Positions 49,512 to 60,576 of a stretch of DNA of 64,000 bases are shown piece by piece (the stretch's first letter is position 1; every line of letters starts with the position of its first letter). Under the pieces are notes generated by a model. The model was not told the DNA's origin, did no database searches, and saw nothing but the letters and a program-made list of their open reading frames with translations. The DNA is from Isochrysis galbana (lineage: Eukaryota; Haptophyta; Isochrysidales; Isochrysidaceae). The position numbers and the translations under genes were made by a program. The stretch spans positions 4,643,707 to 4,707,706 of the forward strand of contig CM030936.1 in assembly GCA_018136815.1 (NCBI GenBank), written 5' to 3'.

Positions 49512-50637
49512 GACCTCTCGAACTATCGTTAAAACGATAGGGTCATGGAGCGCGCGCCGCCTCCCTCCCTCGCTGCCGCCGCCCTCGCTGAGATGGACGA
49601 ACTGCTGATGGACACCCGACACCACGCTGTCGCCGAAGAGACCGCGCCCAGACGACACGCCCAGCCAGGTGGGCACAGGAGCCGCTACACCACGCCACCG
49701 CATCACCGCGAACAGCGCACGCACAGACCTCATGGTGACCACCATGCTGGACCACAACACTCACCTCACCTTCCACAGCCACACCCACCACACTCCACCA
49801 GCGGGACACTCCAATAGGGAAGGCCTCCGGGCCTGGCCCCTACACTGCCGCGGTACCGCCCTCCGTGCTCGTGCACGAGGGGCCGGCCCGGCGCCATCAA
49901 AAGCCCAGCCCCTCTGAGGGTTGGCACACCTTTTGCAATACGTATTGTAGTGTTCTCTGCTGGACCCAAAAGATGGGAGCGTCGGAAACAACGAGTGCTG
50001 GCCACGGACGGAGACGACAAGATCGACAAGAAAACCACCATGTACGCGACGATATCCGCTAACCTATCGATACATGGCAGAACGAAGGTGGCGAACTTTC
50101 TCGTATACTCCATACCAAGATATTGGCTGCAAACGCTAGCGGCCCCAAGATCATTCCACGCGTCGGTGAAAAAATGCGTAGACAGACTACTGTGGGGCAC
50201 AAAGTCACCCGCTTTACGCCCAGGGCGGATAGAGACAGGAAGGACGTCATCATCGACAACCTATTCATATTCCCGAAAGGAAACGCCCCGAAGTCACTGT
50301 GCACACTATATCTACTAGCGTGGAGATATATCATCACGGATTTCTATAGAATACACTACGACGGGGTATAGAGTTGTCAGAGGAATCAATTCTAATAAGA
50401 GTAATAGAAAGATACACCACGCTAAGCAAAGCACTACTCTATGCACAAAACACCGACTCGGCGAGAACGGCCCAGGCGGGAATGGGACGGAAACCCAAAA
50501 AGAGAATAGATATTAGCGACTTGAGACCCGTGTACACATTAAACGACAAAAACGGGCTGAAACCCAGCGAGGAGCTAGCTGAGCTGGCCACCAAGCTGGG
50601 GATAGCACACGCTGTCGAAGGGGCCAGGGAATAACAC
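49512..50637 (+). mobile_element. internally deleted MERAP-family retrotransposon (copy e)
   Basis: The leader hairpin AACTATCGTTAAAACGATAG is followed by ATG at 49545 and MERAPPPSLAAAALAEM; about 90 codons of ORF1 remain. From 49950 the sequence is the C-terminal part of ORF2 (RTKVANFLVYSIPRYWL, then KSLCTLYLLAWRYIITDFY, then SEESILIRVIERYTT), broken by frameshifts near 50240 and 50370. LAWRYI.TDFY matches copy c. Reverse transcriptase, endonuclease and the CCHC-type tail finger are absent. Confidence 0.7.
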
Positions 50638-51609
50638 AACAATGGCGATGGAGCAACGTACACGTCACACAGACAGACAAAAAAGAGGCGTACACGGTGT
50701 ACACGCAACCGATACAGACCATAAGCCCAACAAGCACCCAAGTGGGCACGAGGGACAACAACTCGGAACAAAAGGCCTGCCCAAACCCCAAACCCACACT
50801 CCAAACCAGGCCTTAGGTAGTGCACCGAGGCCGGACCCTGGAAACCGAAAAAAAAGGAATAAAGGGGGGCAGGGGAAGAGGTGGAGGGCACGTGTGCAGT
50901 GTTGCTGGACTCATGTTGTTGTGTCCCTCCTCGCGGGCTGTGATGGGTGAGGAATGCACGATTGCGCTTTCGTGGAGTGAGAGGTTGTGTGGAGTGTTGA
51001 TATGATGCCAACCATAAAGTTTGTCCCAAATTAATCGGCATAGCGGGCACGCACCTGATACTGAGAGCAGATGTACACCGGCGGCGAGCGCCCCGCGCTA
51101 CACACATGTCGCGCCATCTCGTGAAGTGTATGAGCGCTCCCTACAGTGAGTGAGTGGGAGACGAAGGAACAGAGGCAGCTGAGCAGAGGCATGGTGGGCG
51201 GTGGGCGAGGGCGTCGAGAGCTGCTCACCGGCCACGGCAGTGGTCCGGCAGTGGCAGTGGTCCAAGATAATGTGCCACCATGGCCTCGCGACTCCCTCTC
51301 CCTCCCGGTCCACCAGAGCCCCTACTCCTCTCGCCTCGCGCTATTGTCAGACTTTTGTACAGCCGTTTTGGGCCCACTCGACCTGCTGCGACGGTCGTGT
51401 GAGAACGACGCATGCGCGACGAAGCAACGCTGGCAGGGCAGTGTGCCTGCGGTTCCGTCTCACCTGTGGGAGCCCTGTGGCAGCCCGCATAGTGGCTAGG
51501 CACCGAGGACGAGAACGAGAGAATTATAACGATAATACCGAACGACGAAGAGAAGCCTAACGAGCGTCGATTCGCGAATGCGACATTTCCGCCTTCAGGC
51601 GTGGAGTGT
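50638..51609. other. 3' flank of the retrotransposon and intergenic DNA
   Basis: 50640-50880 may be the 3' UTR of copy e; it has no frame of note and no clear poly-A. The rest has only short frames on both strands. Confidence 0.3.
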
Positions 51610-52141
51610 TCATGTTAATTTATTTGCGCGCGCGGCTTTTTTCAACCTTTCTTCCACTTCTGGGGTGAGCCGCATCTTGTCTATTTTGGAAAAGCGCCAC
51701 AACTTTACTTTCCACAATACAAAGAAGAGAAGCAGGGTCAGTGCGACTCCCACTCCACCTCCAACTCCGACTCCTATAATACCCATCGCCCCGAATGCAA
51801 GTATGATTGATGCAAAGGTAATCGAGATTGATTGAGATGAACATGCCAAAGATAGGAGCCCTCATTCTCTTCAGTCGCTCCACCTCATAGTAACCATTCG
51901 TATCATACAAATAAATCCACATGGTATGCAACAAAAAAGAAATTGGACGTCTTACTTTGGATTCTTTTCGGTGGGTCGCTTGGACAGTTATTTCCACACG
52001 AGAAGCGAGAAGGATCAAAAATACTGCGAGCACAACGCCTCCGACGGGGGAGGGGGGGGGGGGGATAGGCGAATGGACGGTGTTTCCCACTTCTTGAAAT
52101 TGTCGATGCCATTGTGCACTTTGCGCCCATTCCGAGATCAT
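51610..52141 (-). pseudogene. frameshifted small multi-pass membrane protein
   Basis: The minus strand from 52141 gives a hydrophobic stretch (GGVVLAVFLILLASRVEI), then TMWIYLYDTNGYYEVERLK, then RMRAPIFGMFI. A shift of one base near 51840 restores SISITFASIILAFGAMGII, a Gly-rich turn, ALTLLLFFVLWKVKLWRF and a charged tail (RLTPEVEERLKKAARANK). This suggests an intact ancestral protein of about 175 residues with three membrane segments. A homologous piece lies at 476-560. I do not recognise the family. A sequencing error could also explain the shift. Confidence 0.45.
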
Positions 52142-52204
52142 AAAATGTGGTTTATGATCTCCGGCTGAGGCTCGTTAGAATTGGCTGTGATGTGCTTTTA
52201 AAGC

Positions 52205-52300
52205 GGCGTCGGCCGCATCACTTGATCGGCCGGCGCGGCGGAGTGGGAGGAGGGGAGCGTGGCGCGCTCCACGACCCTTTCGTTTTAGCGATAGTTAGTT
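52205..52300 (-). mobile_element. 5' end of MERAP-family retrotransposon (copy g)
   Basis: Read on the minus strand, 52300 to 52255 gives AACTATCGCTAAAACGAAAG, then GGTC and GTGGAGCGCGCC, matching the leader and start of copy e with the start ATG changed to GTG. Similarity fades within 20 codons. Confidence 0.5.
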
Positions 52301-52309
52301 AGGAGCAGC

Positions 52310-52447
52310 ATGAGCACTCTGTCTCACGCCATGCAAGTAGCGGTTAGCCTGTCAAGAATTTTTGACATGCTGATAGCGCTTGCACCTGAGTACATCAATG
52401 TCTACGATGATCCACGTCTGTACTCATACGTGGCGTTGTGCGAATAA
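52310..52447 (+). CDS. possible 45-residue small ORF
   Basis: ATG at 52310 opens 45 codons (MSTLSHAMQVAVSLSRIF, then ALAPEYINVYDDPRLYSYV) with a protein-like composition and a predicted amphipathic helix. It starts ten bases outside the leader of copy g, on the opposite strand. There is no splice partner and no homologue that I recognise. Confidence 0.2.
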   Translation: MSTLSHAMQVAVSLSRIFDMLIALAPEYINVYDDPRLYSYVALCE

Positions 52448-53028
52448 TGCCGCCAGCCAAACAGCTCAATAGAAGGTCGGCCTATCACGGCCAACCCGCC
52501 GCAACTGGCACACAAGGAGCGAGGGGACGCGCTTTAGGGACGGGCACTACGACAGTATGAAACAACGAACGAAGTCAACACATAAAGACAGTGACGCTGT
52601 GCACGCGCGTCGAGGGCTTCGGCAGGAATAATGCGACCCCAATACTTGTACTCAAACGACGCATTGTCTTCGGCAAATGCTGTGAGAAACGCACCGACGT
52701 CGCCCCGCACCATCATGACGACAGTTAAGACGGCCCGTCATCGCCAGAACGGCACGCCTGCATGTGGCAACGACGGAAACTCAGGCACGGCACGTGCTCG
52801 TTTGAGCTGCTTACTCTAGAAGCGGACGCCGACGATGGCCCTTGCTGCGATGCGCCTCACTGTCTCGCCTCAGCGGAACGCCGGAATCAGCACGGACCGA
52901 TTCAGAGCGCGAGCCGACGGTCATTCGGTGGTGGCGTGTCAGCGTAGGGGTCACACAACCAACCCATCGCTCACTATTCAAAATGAGCCGAACTCGCCAA
53001 AGCACGCCAGCTCGGCACGCAAGCGCTA
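52448..53028. other. intergenic, 3' of the transporter gene
   Basis: Short frames only, for example 60 codons on the minus strand at 52534-52716 (ASFEYKYWGRIIPAEAL). Nothing confirmed. Confidence 0.3.
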
Positions 53029-55091
53029 TTAACTGCCAACCTTCCGCCTGCTCGTCGCATCGGCCGCTGGCAAGCCTTCGCCGCTAGAAGCGCGGCGCAT
53101 GGGCAGCGTGTCGCGGGCGCCCGAGTTGCCCATGCCTGTCTTGGCCACGATGGGCGAGAGCTCTTTGGAGGTTGGGCGCGCCTCTTTGGCGAGCACGCGC
53201 GTCGCGCCGAAACAGACAAGGAGTGCGGCAGCGGCGGTGGCGTAAACAAGATGCTCCGGCATGGCGCCGGCGGCAAGCAGGACGGCGATGACGAGACCAT
53301 TGAGCAGCACCCGGAAGACGGCCATGGTTGAGGCGCGTTCCGCGTCGGCAATCTCGCCTACGCGCAGCAGTGCGATGGCAGGCCAATAGATGCCGAGGAG
53401 CCCTTCGAACAAGGCAAAGGCGACGAGCAACGCCTCATAAGATCGCGAGAAAATGGGCACGGCCATGCAAGCGGCGGAGCCGGCGAACACCATGCCTAGG
53501 CAGCCGATGGGTGTGAGGATGTCCGCCAGCACGTAGAAGAGCTGCGCGCCCGCCATCTTGCACACCATGAAGGAGGAGAAGACCAGGCCATGTGGGATGG
53601 CGCGCGGTGCGCGCAATTCGAGGGAAGGAGTCCACATGAAGACAAAGACGTATAGCGCCGTTTCGTACAGCGCGTTGATGAGACCAAGGCAGAGCAGCGT
53701 GCGCGACGAGGTGACTGTGCGCCACGAGCGCCACAGCGAGGCGGCGGGGCTGGCCGAGCGGTCACCGTAGTGCTCCCTCCACGTCCACTGGCACCTGCAG
53801 TGGGCGTTCAGCGGCCAGTCGGCAAGAGCAGTCAGGCAGGCTCGCAAAATCGGCGGGAGGCCGCGAACGACGGGTGAGGGTGGCGATGGCGCGGTACGTA
53901 CAATGCTGACGCGGCAAGGAGCACCGGCACCGCAAGGTTGAAGGGCGCGCTGAGAGGGCTCGGACCGCGAGGCGGGGTGAGCAGCGCAATGCAAAAGTGG
54001 CCAACAACGCCCGCAACGACGGCAGATACAGCGTAGACAAAGGACGAGGTGGCGAACATTTCAGTGAGCAGTTGTGACGGTAACCTGCAGGCCTAATAGT
54101 TGGAAGGGAGCCAGATAGGGGCGATGATGAGAGGCGCGGCGTCAGCCGGCGAGCGGCCCGCGGCCGCGTCGACCGCCCGAGCACGCGCCGGCTGGAAGGC
54201 AATGCATTTCAAGCTCCAGGAAGCGCCAGCGGTCCGTTGACCATGTATCCGATGCGCACACCTCAGCCTCGGCGACGAGCCATGCCTCGAACGAGGTGAA
54301 GAGGATGGAGTAGGCGACGCCGCCCAGCAGCCGGCTCATCTGCGTTCGGAGGCGCCACGGTCGGCGTGGGAAGAGGGGGTAGGATGGGAAGGAAGTATGC
54401 GCTCGGGTGCAGGCCTAGCCCACCCGTACGCGCGGCGGCGCACCACAAGCGAGCCAACCGCGGGCGAGTTGGCGAGCAAGCACGAGAGCGCGTAGATGAG
54501 CCCGTAAGCTACACAATTGCGCCGGTGGCCACCGACGTCACCAATAGCGCTGGAATAGGTGCCGAGCGTGGCAGCCGAGCCATAACCGACGACGAAAAGT
54601 AGCGCAATCTGTGGCATCGAGTAACCGTGCGACGCATAGAGCGCGTAAAGATATCCACCTTGGATCCAGTCGCCAAAGGTGGCGAGCGAGTACGCGATGA
54701 GGTAACGGTTGCGCAGTCGTAGGAAGGTGCCCCGATGGCTTTCAATGTCGACAGTTGGTGAGTCAAACTCGCCTCCGCTCCGCTCCGGCTCATCCTCCTC
54801 GTCACGGTGGCGCTCAGCCGCCTTGTGCCTCCCGCGAGAGTAGACCCACGCGGCGAGACAGAGCGCCGAAGAGAAGATGAGAAGGCCAAGCTCCTCGCGA
54901 TCGGCCGAAGCCAGCGTAGAGGCCTGTGAGACCCAGTCGAGCGGCGCGGGCGGCGAGGGCGGAGGGGGAGATGCCAGTGCAGCAGGCCGTGAGGCACCCG
55001 GGCCGTGTGAGGCGGCAGAACGCGAGGAGGAGAAGGCAGCCGGGGTGCGCGCTGCACGCGCAGTTGCGCGCGAGGCAGCGCGCGAGGCCAT
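53029..55091 (-). CDS. MFSD5/MOT2-type major facilitator (putative molybdate transporter)
   Basis: Four exons, 55091-54444, 54339-54242, 54084-53902 and 53794-53029. The split codons (TG+G for Trp, TT+G for Leu) and the GT-AG sites agree, giving 564 residues. Features in order: first membrane segment LGLLIFSSALCLAAWVYS, signature ATFGDWIQGGYLYALYASHGY, LLFVVGYGSAATLG, MSRLLGGVAYSILFTSFEAWLVAE, MFATSSFVYAVSAVVAG, LGLINALYETALYVFVFMWTP, HGLVFSSFMVCKMAG, and later segments to the C-terminus. This is the order and spacing of the MFSD5/MOT2 family, whose algal members import molybdate. The frame stays open upstream to 55778 as Ser/Pro repeats; the start at MASRAASR is preferred because that upstream text is the usual C/T-rich leader. 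Confidence 0.85.
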
Positions 55092-55299
55092 ATTATGCGA
55101 CACAGATGGAAGGGAAGGGGCGCTTTCAGGCAAAGATAATGAGGACGAAGTGGCGGGAGCGGAAGAGGCTGCCGCCGAGGCGGTGCGCACGGCGGCGCGC
55201 GCGGCGTAGGGCAGTGCCGTAGCCGCGGCGGCGGGCAGTGAACCGGAGATGTGGGAGACACGCGAGGAAGCAGTGGTCAGGGAGGCGGCGGGGGGGGCA

Positions 55300-56058
55300 G
55301 ATGCAGAGGTGGCGGAGAGAGAGGCGGGAGAGGGGGAGGAGAGTGAACTGAACTGTGAATGTTTGCGGAGCCTAGCGTGGTGAGAAGTTGCGGAGGAGCT
55401 GAGAGAGGAAGAGAGGGAGGAAGAAGAGGAAGTGTGACGAGAGGAGGAAGTGTGATGTGAGGAGGCAGAGGGGGGCGAGCGAAAAGTGGAGGAGGAGGAG
55501 GAGGAGAGAGAAGGCGAGGGAGAAGGCGAGGGAGAAGCCGAGTGATGAGGGGAGAGAGAAGGCGAGTGAGACGAGGAGTGAGAAGAGGAGAGAGACGAGG
55601 TTTGAGAAGAGGAGGGAGGAAAGGAGAGAGAAGAGGAGGAGAGAGGAGAGGAAGAGAGAGGAGAGGAGGAGAGAGGAGAGGAGGAGAGGGAAGACTGGTG
55701 TGGCTGCCTGCGGAGGCGTGAGTGGTGAAATCCTTGGGCTTTTGGGAGCCCTTCAGAGGTGTGGGCGGAGGGAGGCATGTAAGGGTGGTGGTGGTGGGTG
55801 CCTTGCTTCTATTGGCCCCTCTACTTGCATGCGCTGGCCGCTGTGGAGGGGGGGAGGAGGGGGGGAGGAGGGGGGGGGGAGGGGGGGGGGAAGCTTGGGG
55901 GAGGGGGCGGGGGGAAGGCGGGGAGAGAGGGGGAGAGGAGAGAGAGAGAAGGGGAGAGGGAGAAAGGGAGGGGGAGGTATATATGTGAGAGAGACAAAGG
56001 GAAGAGTGGAGAGAGAGAGAGCTCAGAGAGAGAGCAGAGAGAGAGAAAGCGGGGGGGG

Positions 56059-56126
<68 letters not shown>

Positions 56127-56570
56127 AGAGAGAAGGCGAGGATGCGGAAGAGGGCCGCGGGGTGGGGGGGGCTCAGAGAGAGAAGGGAAGACGGGGAGAG
56201 ATGAAGAGAGAGGGAGAGAGGGAGAGAGTGAGATGAAGAGAGAGGGAGAGAGGGAGAGAGGGAGATGAAGAGAGAGGGAGAGAGGGAGAGAGGGAGATGA
56301 AGAGAGAGGGAGAGAGGGAGAGAGTGAGATGAAGAGAGAGGGAGAGAGGGAGAGAGTGAGATGAAGAGAGAGGGAGAGAGGGAGAGAGTGAGATGAAGAG
56401 AGAGGGAGAGAGGGAGAGAGTGAGATGAAGAGAGAGGGAGAGAGGGAGAGAGTGAGATGAAGAGAGAGGGAGAGAGGGAGAGAGGGAGATGAAGAGAGAG
56501 GGAGAGAGGGAGAGAGTGAGATGAAGAGAGAGGGAGAGAGAGAAAGCGAGGTGTGGGAGAAGGCGCGCGG
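55300..56570 (-). repeat. C/T-rich leader with a 32-bp GA minisatellite
   Basis: On the plus strand the DNA is almost pure purine. 56207-56530 holds about ten tandem copies of a 32-bp unit (AGATGAAGAGAGAGGGAGAG plus AGGGAGAGAGTG, alternating with GAGAGAGGG variants). (GA)n and poly-G runs lie at 55850-56130. It forms the upstream region of the transporter gene. Frames through it encode Ser/Leu/Pro text and are rejected as genes. Confidence 0.8.
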
Positions 56571-56984
56571 GGGGGGGGGGAAGAAGGAAGAGACGAAAGG
56601 AGGTGAAAAAAACAAAACCAACGATCGGGGGGGGGGGCGTCTCTTGCACGGTCAAAAGAGCGCTGAACGAAAAGGCCCCCCTCCGGTATATTTTTACGGA
56701 TGCCCTTCATACAGGGGACTTAGAACTAGTGACAGAGCCGTGAGCACTGTCAGCTAACACAGTCCACACAATTGGCGTCTCTACACATTTTATGATCATC
56801 AACACGCATTTCAACTGACTTCAATGTGTAGAGGCTATCGCTTCGCAGGCAGCAGCGCTTCGCAGCCAGCACGCGCACGCGCCGATGGCGCCTGGTCGGC
56901 GCGTGGGCGGGCCTCCCGTACGCGGGAAGCTGTCAGATTTGATAACTCAAAAAATCGCGCATAGACCTTCGATTTCCCCCCCTG

Positions 56985-57862
56985 CCCCCCCGACGCGGGA
57001 GGGTGTCAGATTAGTGCGCGGTCCGTGGGGGCGAGTGCGCGGTTTTCGGGTGGATGAAATCTGACACCTTTCCGCGTGAGGCGTGAGGGGGGAGGGGGGG
57101 AAAGAGACAACTTCCTGGAGGCGCTGCACCACTCGGCGGGGTGGGTGGCTCGGCCGGTGTGCTTCCCCCAGAAAGTTGTTTGTGTCCCCCCTACCCCCTC
57201 ACGCGGAAAGGTGTCAGATTAGGCCTCCCAGAAAACCGCGCATTCGCCTCCCAGACCGCGCACTTCGAGGTTCGAGGGTCCCTAATCTGACAACGTTCCG
57301 CGTACGGGGGTAGGGGGGAAACAAACAACTTTCTGGGGAATGCACACCGGCTGAGCACCCTACCCCGCCAAGTGGTGCAGTGCCTCCAGAAAGTTGTTTG
57401 GTTCCCCCCCTACTCCCTCACGCGGAAAGGTGTCAGATTAGGCCTCCCAAAAAAAAGCGCACTCGCCCCCACGGACCGCGCACTAATCTGACGCCCTCCC
57501 GCGTGGGGGAGTAGGGGGGAAAACAAACAACTTTCTGGGGGAAGCACACCGGCCGAGCCGCCCACCCCGCCAAGTGGTGCAGCGCCTCCAGGAAGTTGTC
57601 TCTTTCCCCCCCTCCCTCCTCACTCCTCACGCGGAAAGGTGTCAGATTTCATCCACCCGAAAACCGCGCACTCGTCCCCATAGACCGCGCACTAATCTGA
57701 CACCCTCCCGCGTGGGGGGGTAGGGGGGGAGACAAGCAACTTCCTGGAGGCACCTCACCACATGGTCAGGTGGGCTGCTCGGCCGGTGTGCATTCCCCAG
57801 AAAGTTGTTTGGTTCTCCCCCTCCCCCCGTACGCGGAAAGGTGTCAGATTTCGACGGCACGG
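56985..57862. repeat. array of palindromic units of about 210 bp
   Basis: ACGCGGAAAGGTGTCAGATT occurs at 57200, 57419, 57630 and 57832, and its inverse (AATCTGACACC...CCGCGT, with variants) at 57057, 57284, 57484 and 57694. Between them a second pair, CAACTTTCTGGGG and its inverse CCAGAAAGTTG, alternates. The spacer with CACACCGGCCGAGC and CCAAGTGGTGCAG runs forward in two units and inverted in two others. Each unit can fold into two hairpins. No coding content. Confidence 0.8.
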
Positions 57863-58315
57863 CTGGTCAGGGTTTGGTTGGGGGTTCTACCGCCCTCTCG
57901 GGTTCATGGGCGAGAATCCTTCGCCAATGCTCTTCGAACTCGTGTATACCCGGGTCTCCCGTCTCAGGTGTGGGAGCAGAGTCATGGTAAAGGAGAGACA
58001 AGGCAAGGTCTCTATGTGTCATTATGAGCATGAAACGAAAAAATCTTCGCCATTTGTTTGTTGGTTTGTATTCACGGCCACTTTTTGGGGGGGGGAGAGG
58101 CCCGGATTTTCTCCCACGTTCAGGGCCTGGCTAAACGCGCGAGGGGGACGACCCGCATATTTGGAAACGAGGGGTACCAAATGAAGGCAAACGACCTTGG
58201 CAAGTTCCCCAAGGCCACCGAGGGGAAGATAGGCCAGGCGCTCTCCAAGACGGCCGTGCCCGTATAAATTCATCCGTTCATCCGTGACCACCACTCGCAG
58301 GTGTTGACGAACGCC
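57863..58315. other. intergenic, no confirmed gene
   Basis: A plus frame (about 58058-58267) ends KANDLGKFPKATEGKIGQAL followed by SKTAVPV. It looks protein-like but is short, has no clear start and is not recognised; it may be the tail of an element ORF. Confidence 0.3.
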
Positions 58316-58410
58316 GAGAGGATGACGAATTGGGATGGCCCATAGGGCCTGAGGGCAATGAGGAGGGAGGCCTGCCGGCTGCATGCGCGGCTGAGGAGGT
58401 GTGGCTGCCC
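58316..58410 (-). repeat. fragment of the MSAPSSRSPSP family
   Basis: Direct match to 40203-40290 (GACGAATTGGGATGGCCC, then CTGAGGGCAATGAGGAGGG). On the minus strand it encodes GRPPSSLPSGPMGHPNSS. It is a solo fragment beside the leader of another family member. Confidence 0.6.
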
Positions 58411-58859
58411 TTTCGTTTAGCTGTTTCGTCTTTGCTCCTCCCTTGCGTGGTTTTGTTTCGCTCATTCATTGTTCTCTCGCATGGAAGCTCGATTCTAGCA
58501 AGGGGGTGTCGCATCCGCGATCGACCTTTTTGTTTTAGAAGTTGTTTGCGTTTCTTTGTTCCCTCCTTGCAGGTTGCAGGCTAGCCACGAGTCACCGTCG
58601 TAGTGTCCTACATTCGTCCATTCGCCCTTGTTGCCCTCGCCTCCTTTATCGCCTCCTTTGTCGCCTGCTTGCCCCTCACCTGGCTTACCTCCTTGCGTGC
58701 TCCTCGCGTTTTAGGCTAAGTCGCGCGATCAGGTATCGCCGGTGCAAGGAACAAGGAACCGCCCCCATGTGTGACCCTGATTCCCCTTCAGGTGTTGGCC
58801 GTTGGATTATATCGTGGCGCTATTTTACTTCGGTCTTCATCAAATGACTTAAGGGTTTT

Positions 58860-59394
58860 CGAAAGATTCCCTCCTTATTCCTGTGCGTAACTGTCGCCCC
58901 GTCGGATCGTCCGTCGCCCCGTCGCTCTCTTGTCGGCATTCTCTTCCTTGTTCGATCTGCCAGCGGGTTCCTGTGCGTTCCGTGATAGGGATACGTTAGT
59001 GTGGAGAGTGTTGATGTGAGTGTAGTGTCATCTCGTCGGTCCATCGGCCTCTAGTCGTCTGTCGTCTGTCGTTCTTCGTTCGTCGCTCTCGTCCTCGTTC
59101 TCGTCCCTCGTTCTCGTTCTCAACACTACCTCAATACCAAACCTCTCCAATCCCTCAGCCCCAGCCTATCCATCTCGATCCGCCCAGACATGTCCGCTCC
59201 GTCGTCGCGCTCGCCCTCGCCCAAGCCCGTCCTCCCGCCTTTCTCTGCTGAGGAGGTGGTCCAGCCCGTCATTGGCCACTGCCCAACTTCCGCCGCGCCT
59301 CTCGCCGCTTCCCTGCCGTTCCCTCCGTTCCCATCCGAGGCAGTGGTAACCTCGGATCCGTCACCCCCCCCCCCAACCAAAGGGCGCCCCCAGC
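58860..59394 (+). mobile_element. 5' part of the MSAPSSRSPSP dispersed family
   Basis: The leader shares GTCGCTCTCTTGTCGGC and GATACGTTAGTGTGG with 23690-23780. ATG at 59190 gives MSAPSSRSPSPKPVLPPF and VVQPVIGHCPTSAAPLAAS. The copy is interrupted at 59395 by a MITE. Region 58420-58860 upstream is non-coding, pyrimidine-rich and may be part of the leader. Confidence 0.6.
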
Positions 59395-59588
59395 CTAGAT
59401 GGGAAATACAGTGTTGGGTGGGGCCTGCAAATACAGCCAAATACAGATGTATTTGGCCAGTTTGGCCTCTGGCCAAAGACATCTCAAATACATTCGAGGC
59501 CTACAACCCAGGACACGCTTCCAATACAGCCAAATATAGATGGAGTTGGCCTCTGGCCAAATACGGGAAATGCTTCCTTCCCATCTAG
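59395..59588. mobile_element. MITE of the CTAGATGGGAA family
   Basis: 194 bp with perfect 11-bp terminal inverted repeats (CTAGATGGGAA ... TTCCCATCTAG), flanked on both sides by AGC, a possible 3-bp target duplication. Internally it has several TTTGGCC...GGCCAAA palindromes. Other copies: 17423-17595 (inverted) and a lone terminus at 14816. Confidence 0.75.
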
Positions 59589-59671
59589 AGCTCTAGGGCC
59601 CCCCGAGCCGCCCAGCCGCCCCCCCCCCCGCCCCCCCCCCCCCCTCTCAGGTGGGGTGGGTGCCCTTCCAG

Positions 59672-59717
<46 letters not shown>

Positions 59718-60348
59718 GAGAAAGAGAGAGGGAGAGGGAGAATGAGAGGGGAAGGGGAGGGAGAGAGAGAGGGAGGGAGAGAGAGAGGGAGAGAGGGAGA
59801 GAGAGAGAGAGAGGAGAGAGGTGTGTACATGTGTGTGTGAAAGAAGATGTGGGAGCATCCCACCAGCGGGAAGAACGAGCCATCACGCCCCCCTCCCTTC
59901 CGCGACAATGTCTTCTTTCTACTTTCTCTCTTTCTTTTCCTCTCATCTTCCTCTCTTCTCTCTCTCTCTCTCTCTCCCGTGCAAAACGAAAAAACTTGTG
60001 TTCCTGAAGATCTTCTCACGTATTTCAGGAGTGGTGAGGTGATATTGGCATCGTCCGCTCACCCCCCCTGCCTGTGCGGAGGGGAAGCAATAGAATCTCT
60101 CTCTCTCCCTCCCTCCCTCCCTCTCTCCCCCTCTCTCTCTCTAAGTCTCTCTCTCTCTCTCTCTCTCGAAGTCTCTCTTTTTCTCTCTCCTCTAACTCTC
60201 TTAAGTCTTTCTCTGCTGCTCTCTCTCTCCCGACACACCACCTCCTTCCTACTCTCCCCCCCCCGGCAGTACCCTACTGATTTGATTCCCTTTTTCTCCT
60301 CTCTTTCTCCAGTCTCTCTCTCACAGTCTCGCCTTTGCTCCCCACCAG

Positions 60349-60389
<41 letters not shown>

Positions 60390-60576
60390 AGAGAAAGAGA
60401 AAGGGAAAGAGAAAGAGAAAGAGAGAGAGAGAGCGAAAGAGAAAGAGAAAGGGAAAGAGAAAGAGAGAGAGGGGGGGGGGGCTCAGCCCCACTTCCCCCG
60501 TCTCCCCGGCCGCTGCCTTCCTCCCCTTCCTCCCCCCCCCCTCCTCCTCCTCCCCCCTTTTTCCTCCCCAAGAGCA
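59589..60576. repeat. low-complexity (GA)n, (CT)n and C-rich DNA before the F-box-LRR gene
   Basis: Blocks of G/A (59670-59820), C/T (59920-60340), G/A (60350-60480) and C/T (60480-60576) alternate. The last block is the leader of the gene at 60577. Frames of 250-330 codons through it on either strand are repeat text only. Confidence 0.7.

Noticed and set aside
55277..56710. Minus-strand frame of 477 residues rich in Ser, Leu and Pro
   Set aside because: Low-complexity leader and 32-bp minisatellite upstream of the transporter, in a different frame from it.
57244..57262. GGTTCGAGGGTCC resembling a tRNA B box
   Set aside because: No A box or cloverleaf at the right distance; it lies inside the palindromic array.
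56985..57862. Possible CRISPR-like array
   Set aside because: Units are alternating inverted copies with related, not unique, spacers; the host is eukaryotic and no cas genes are present.
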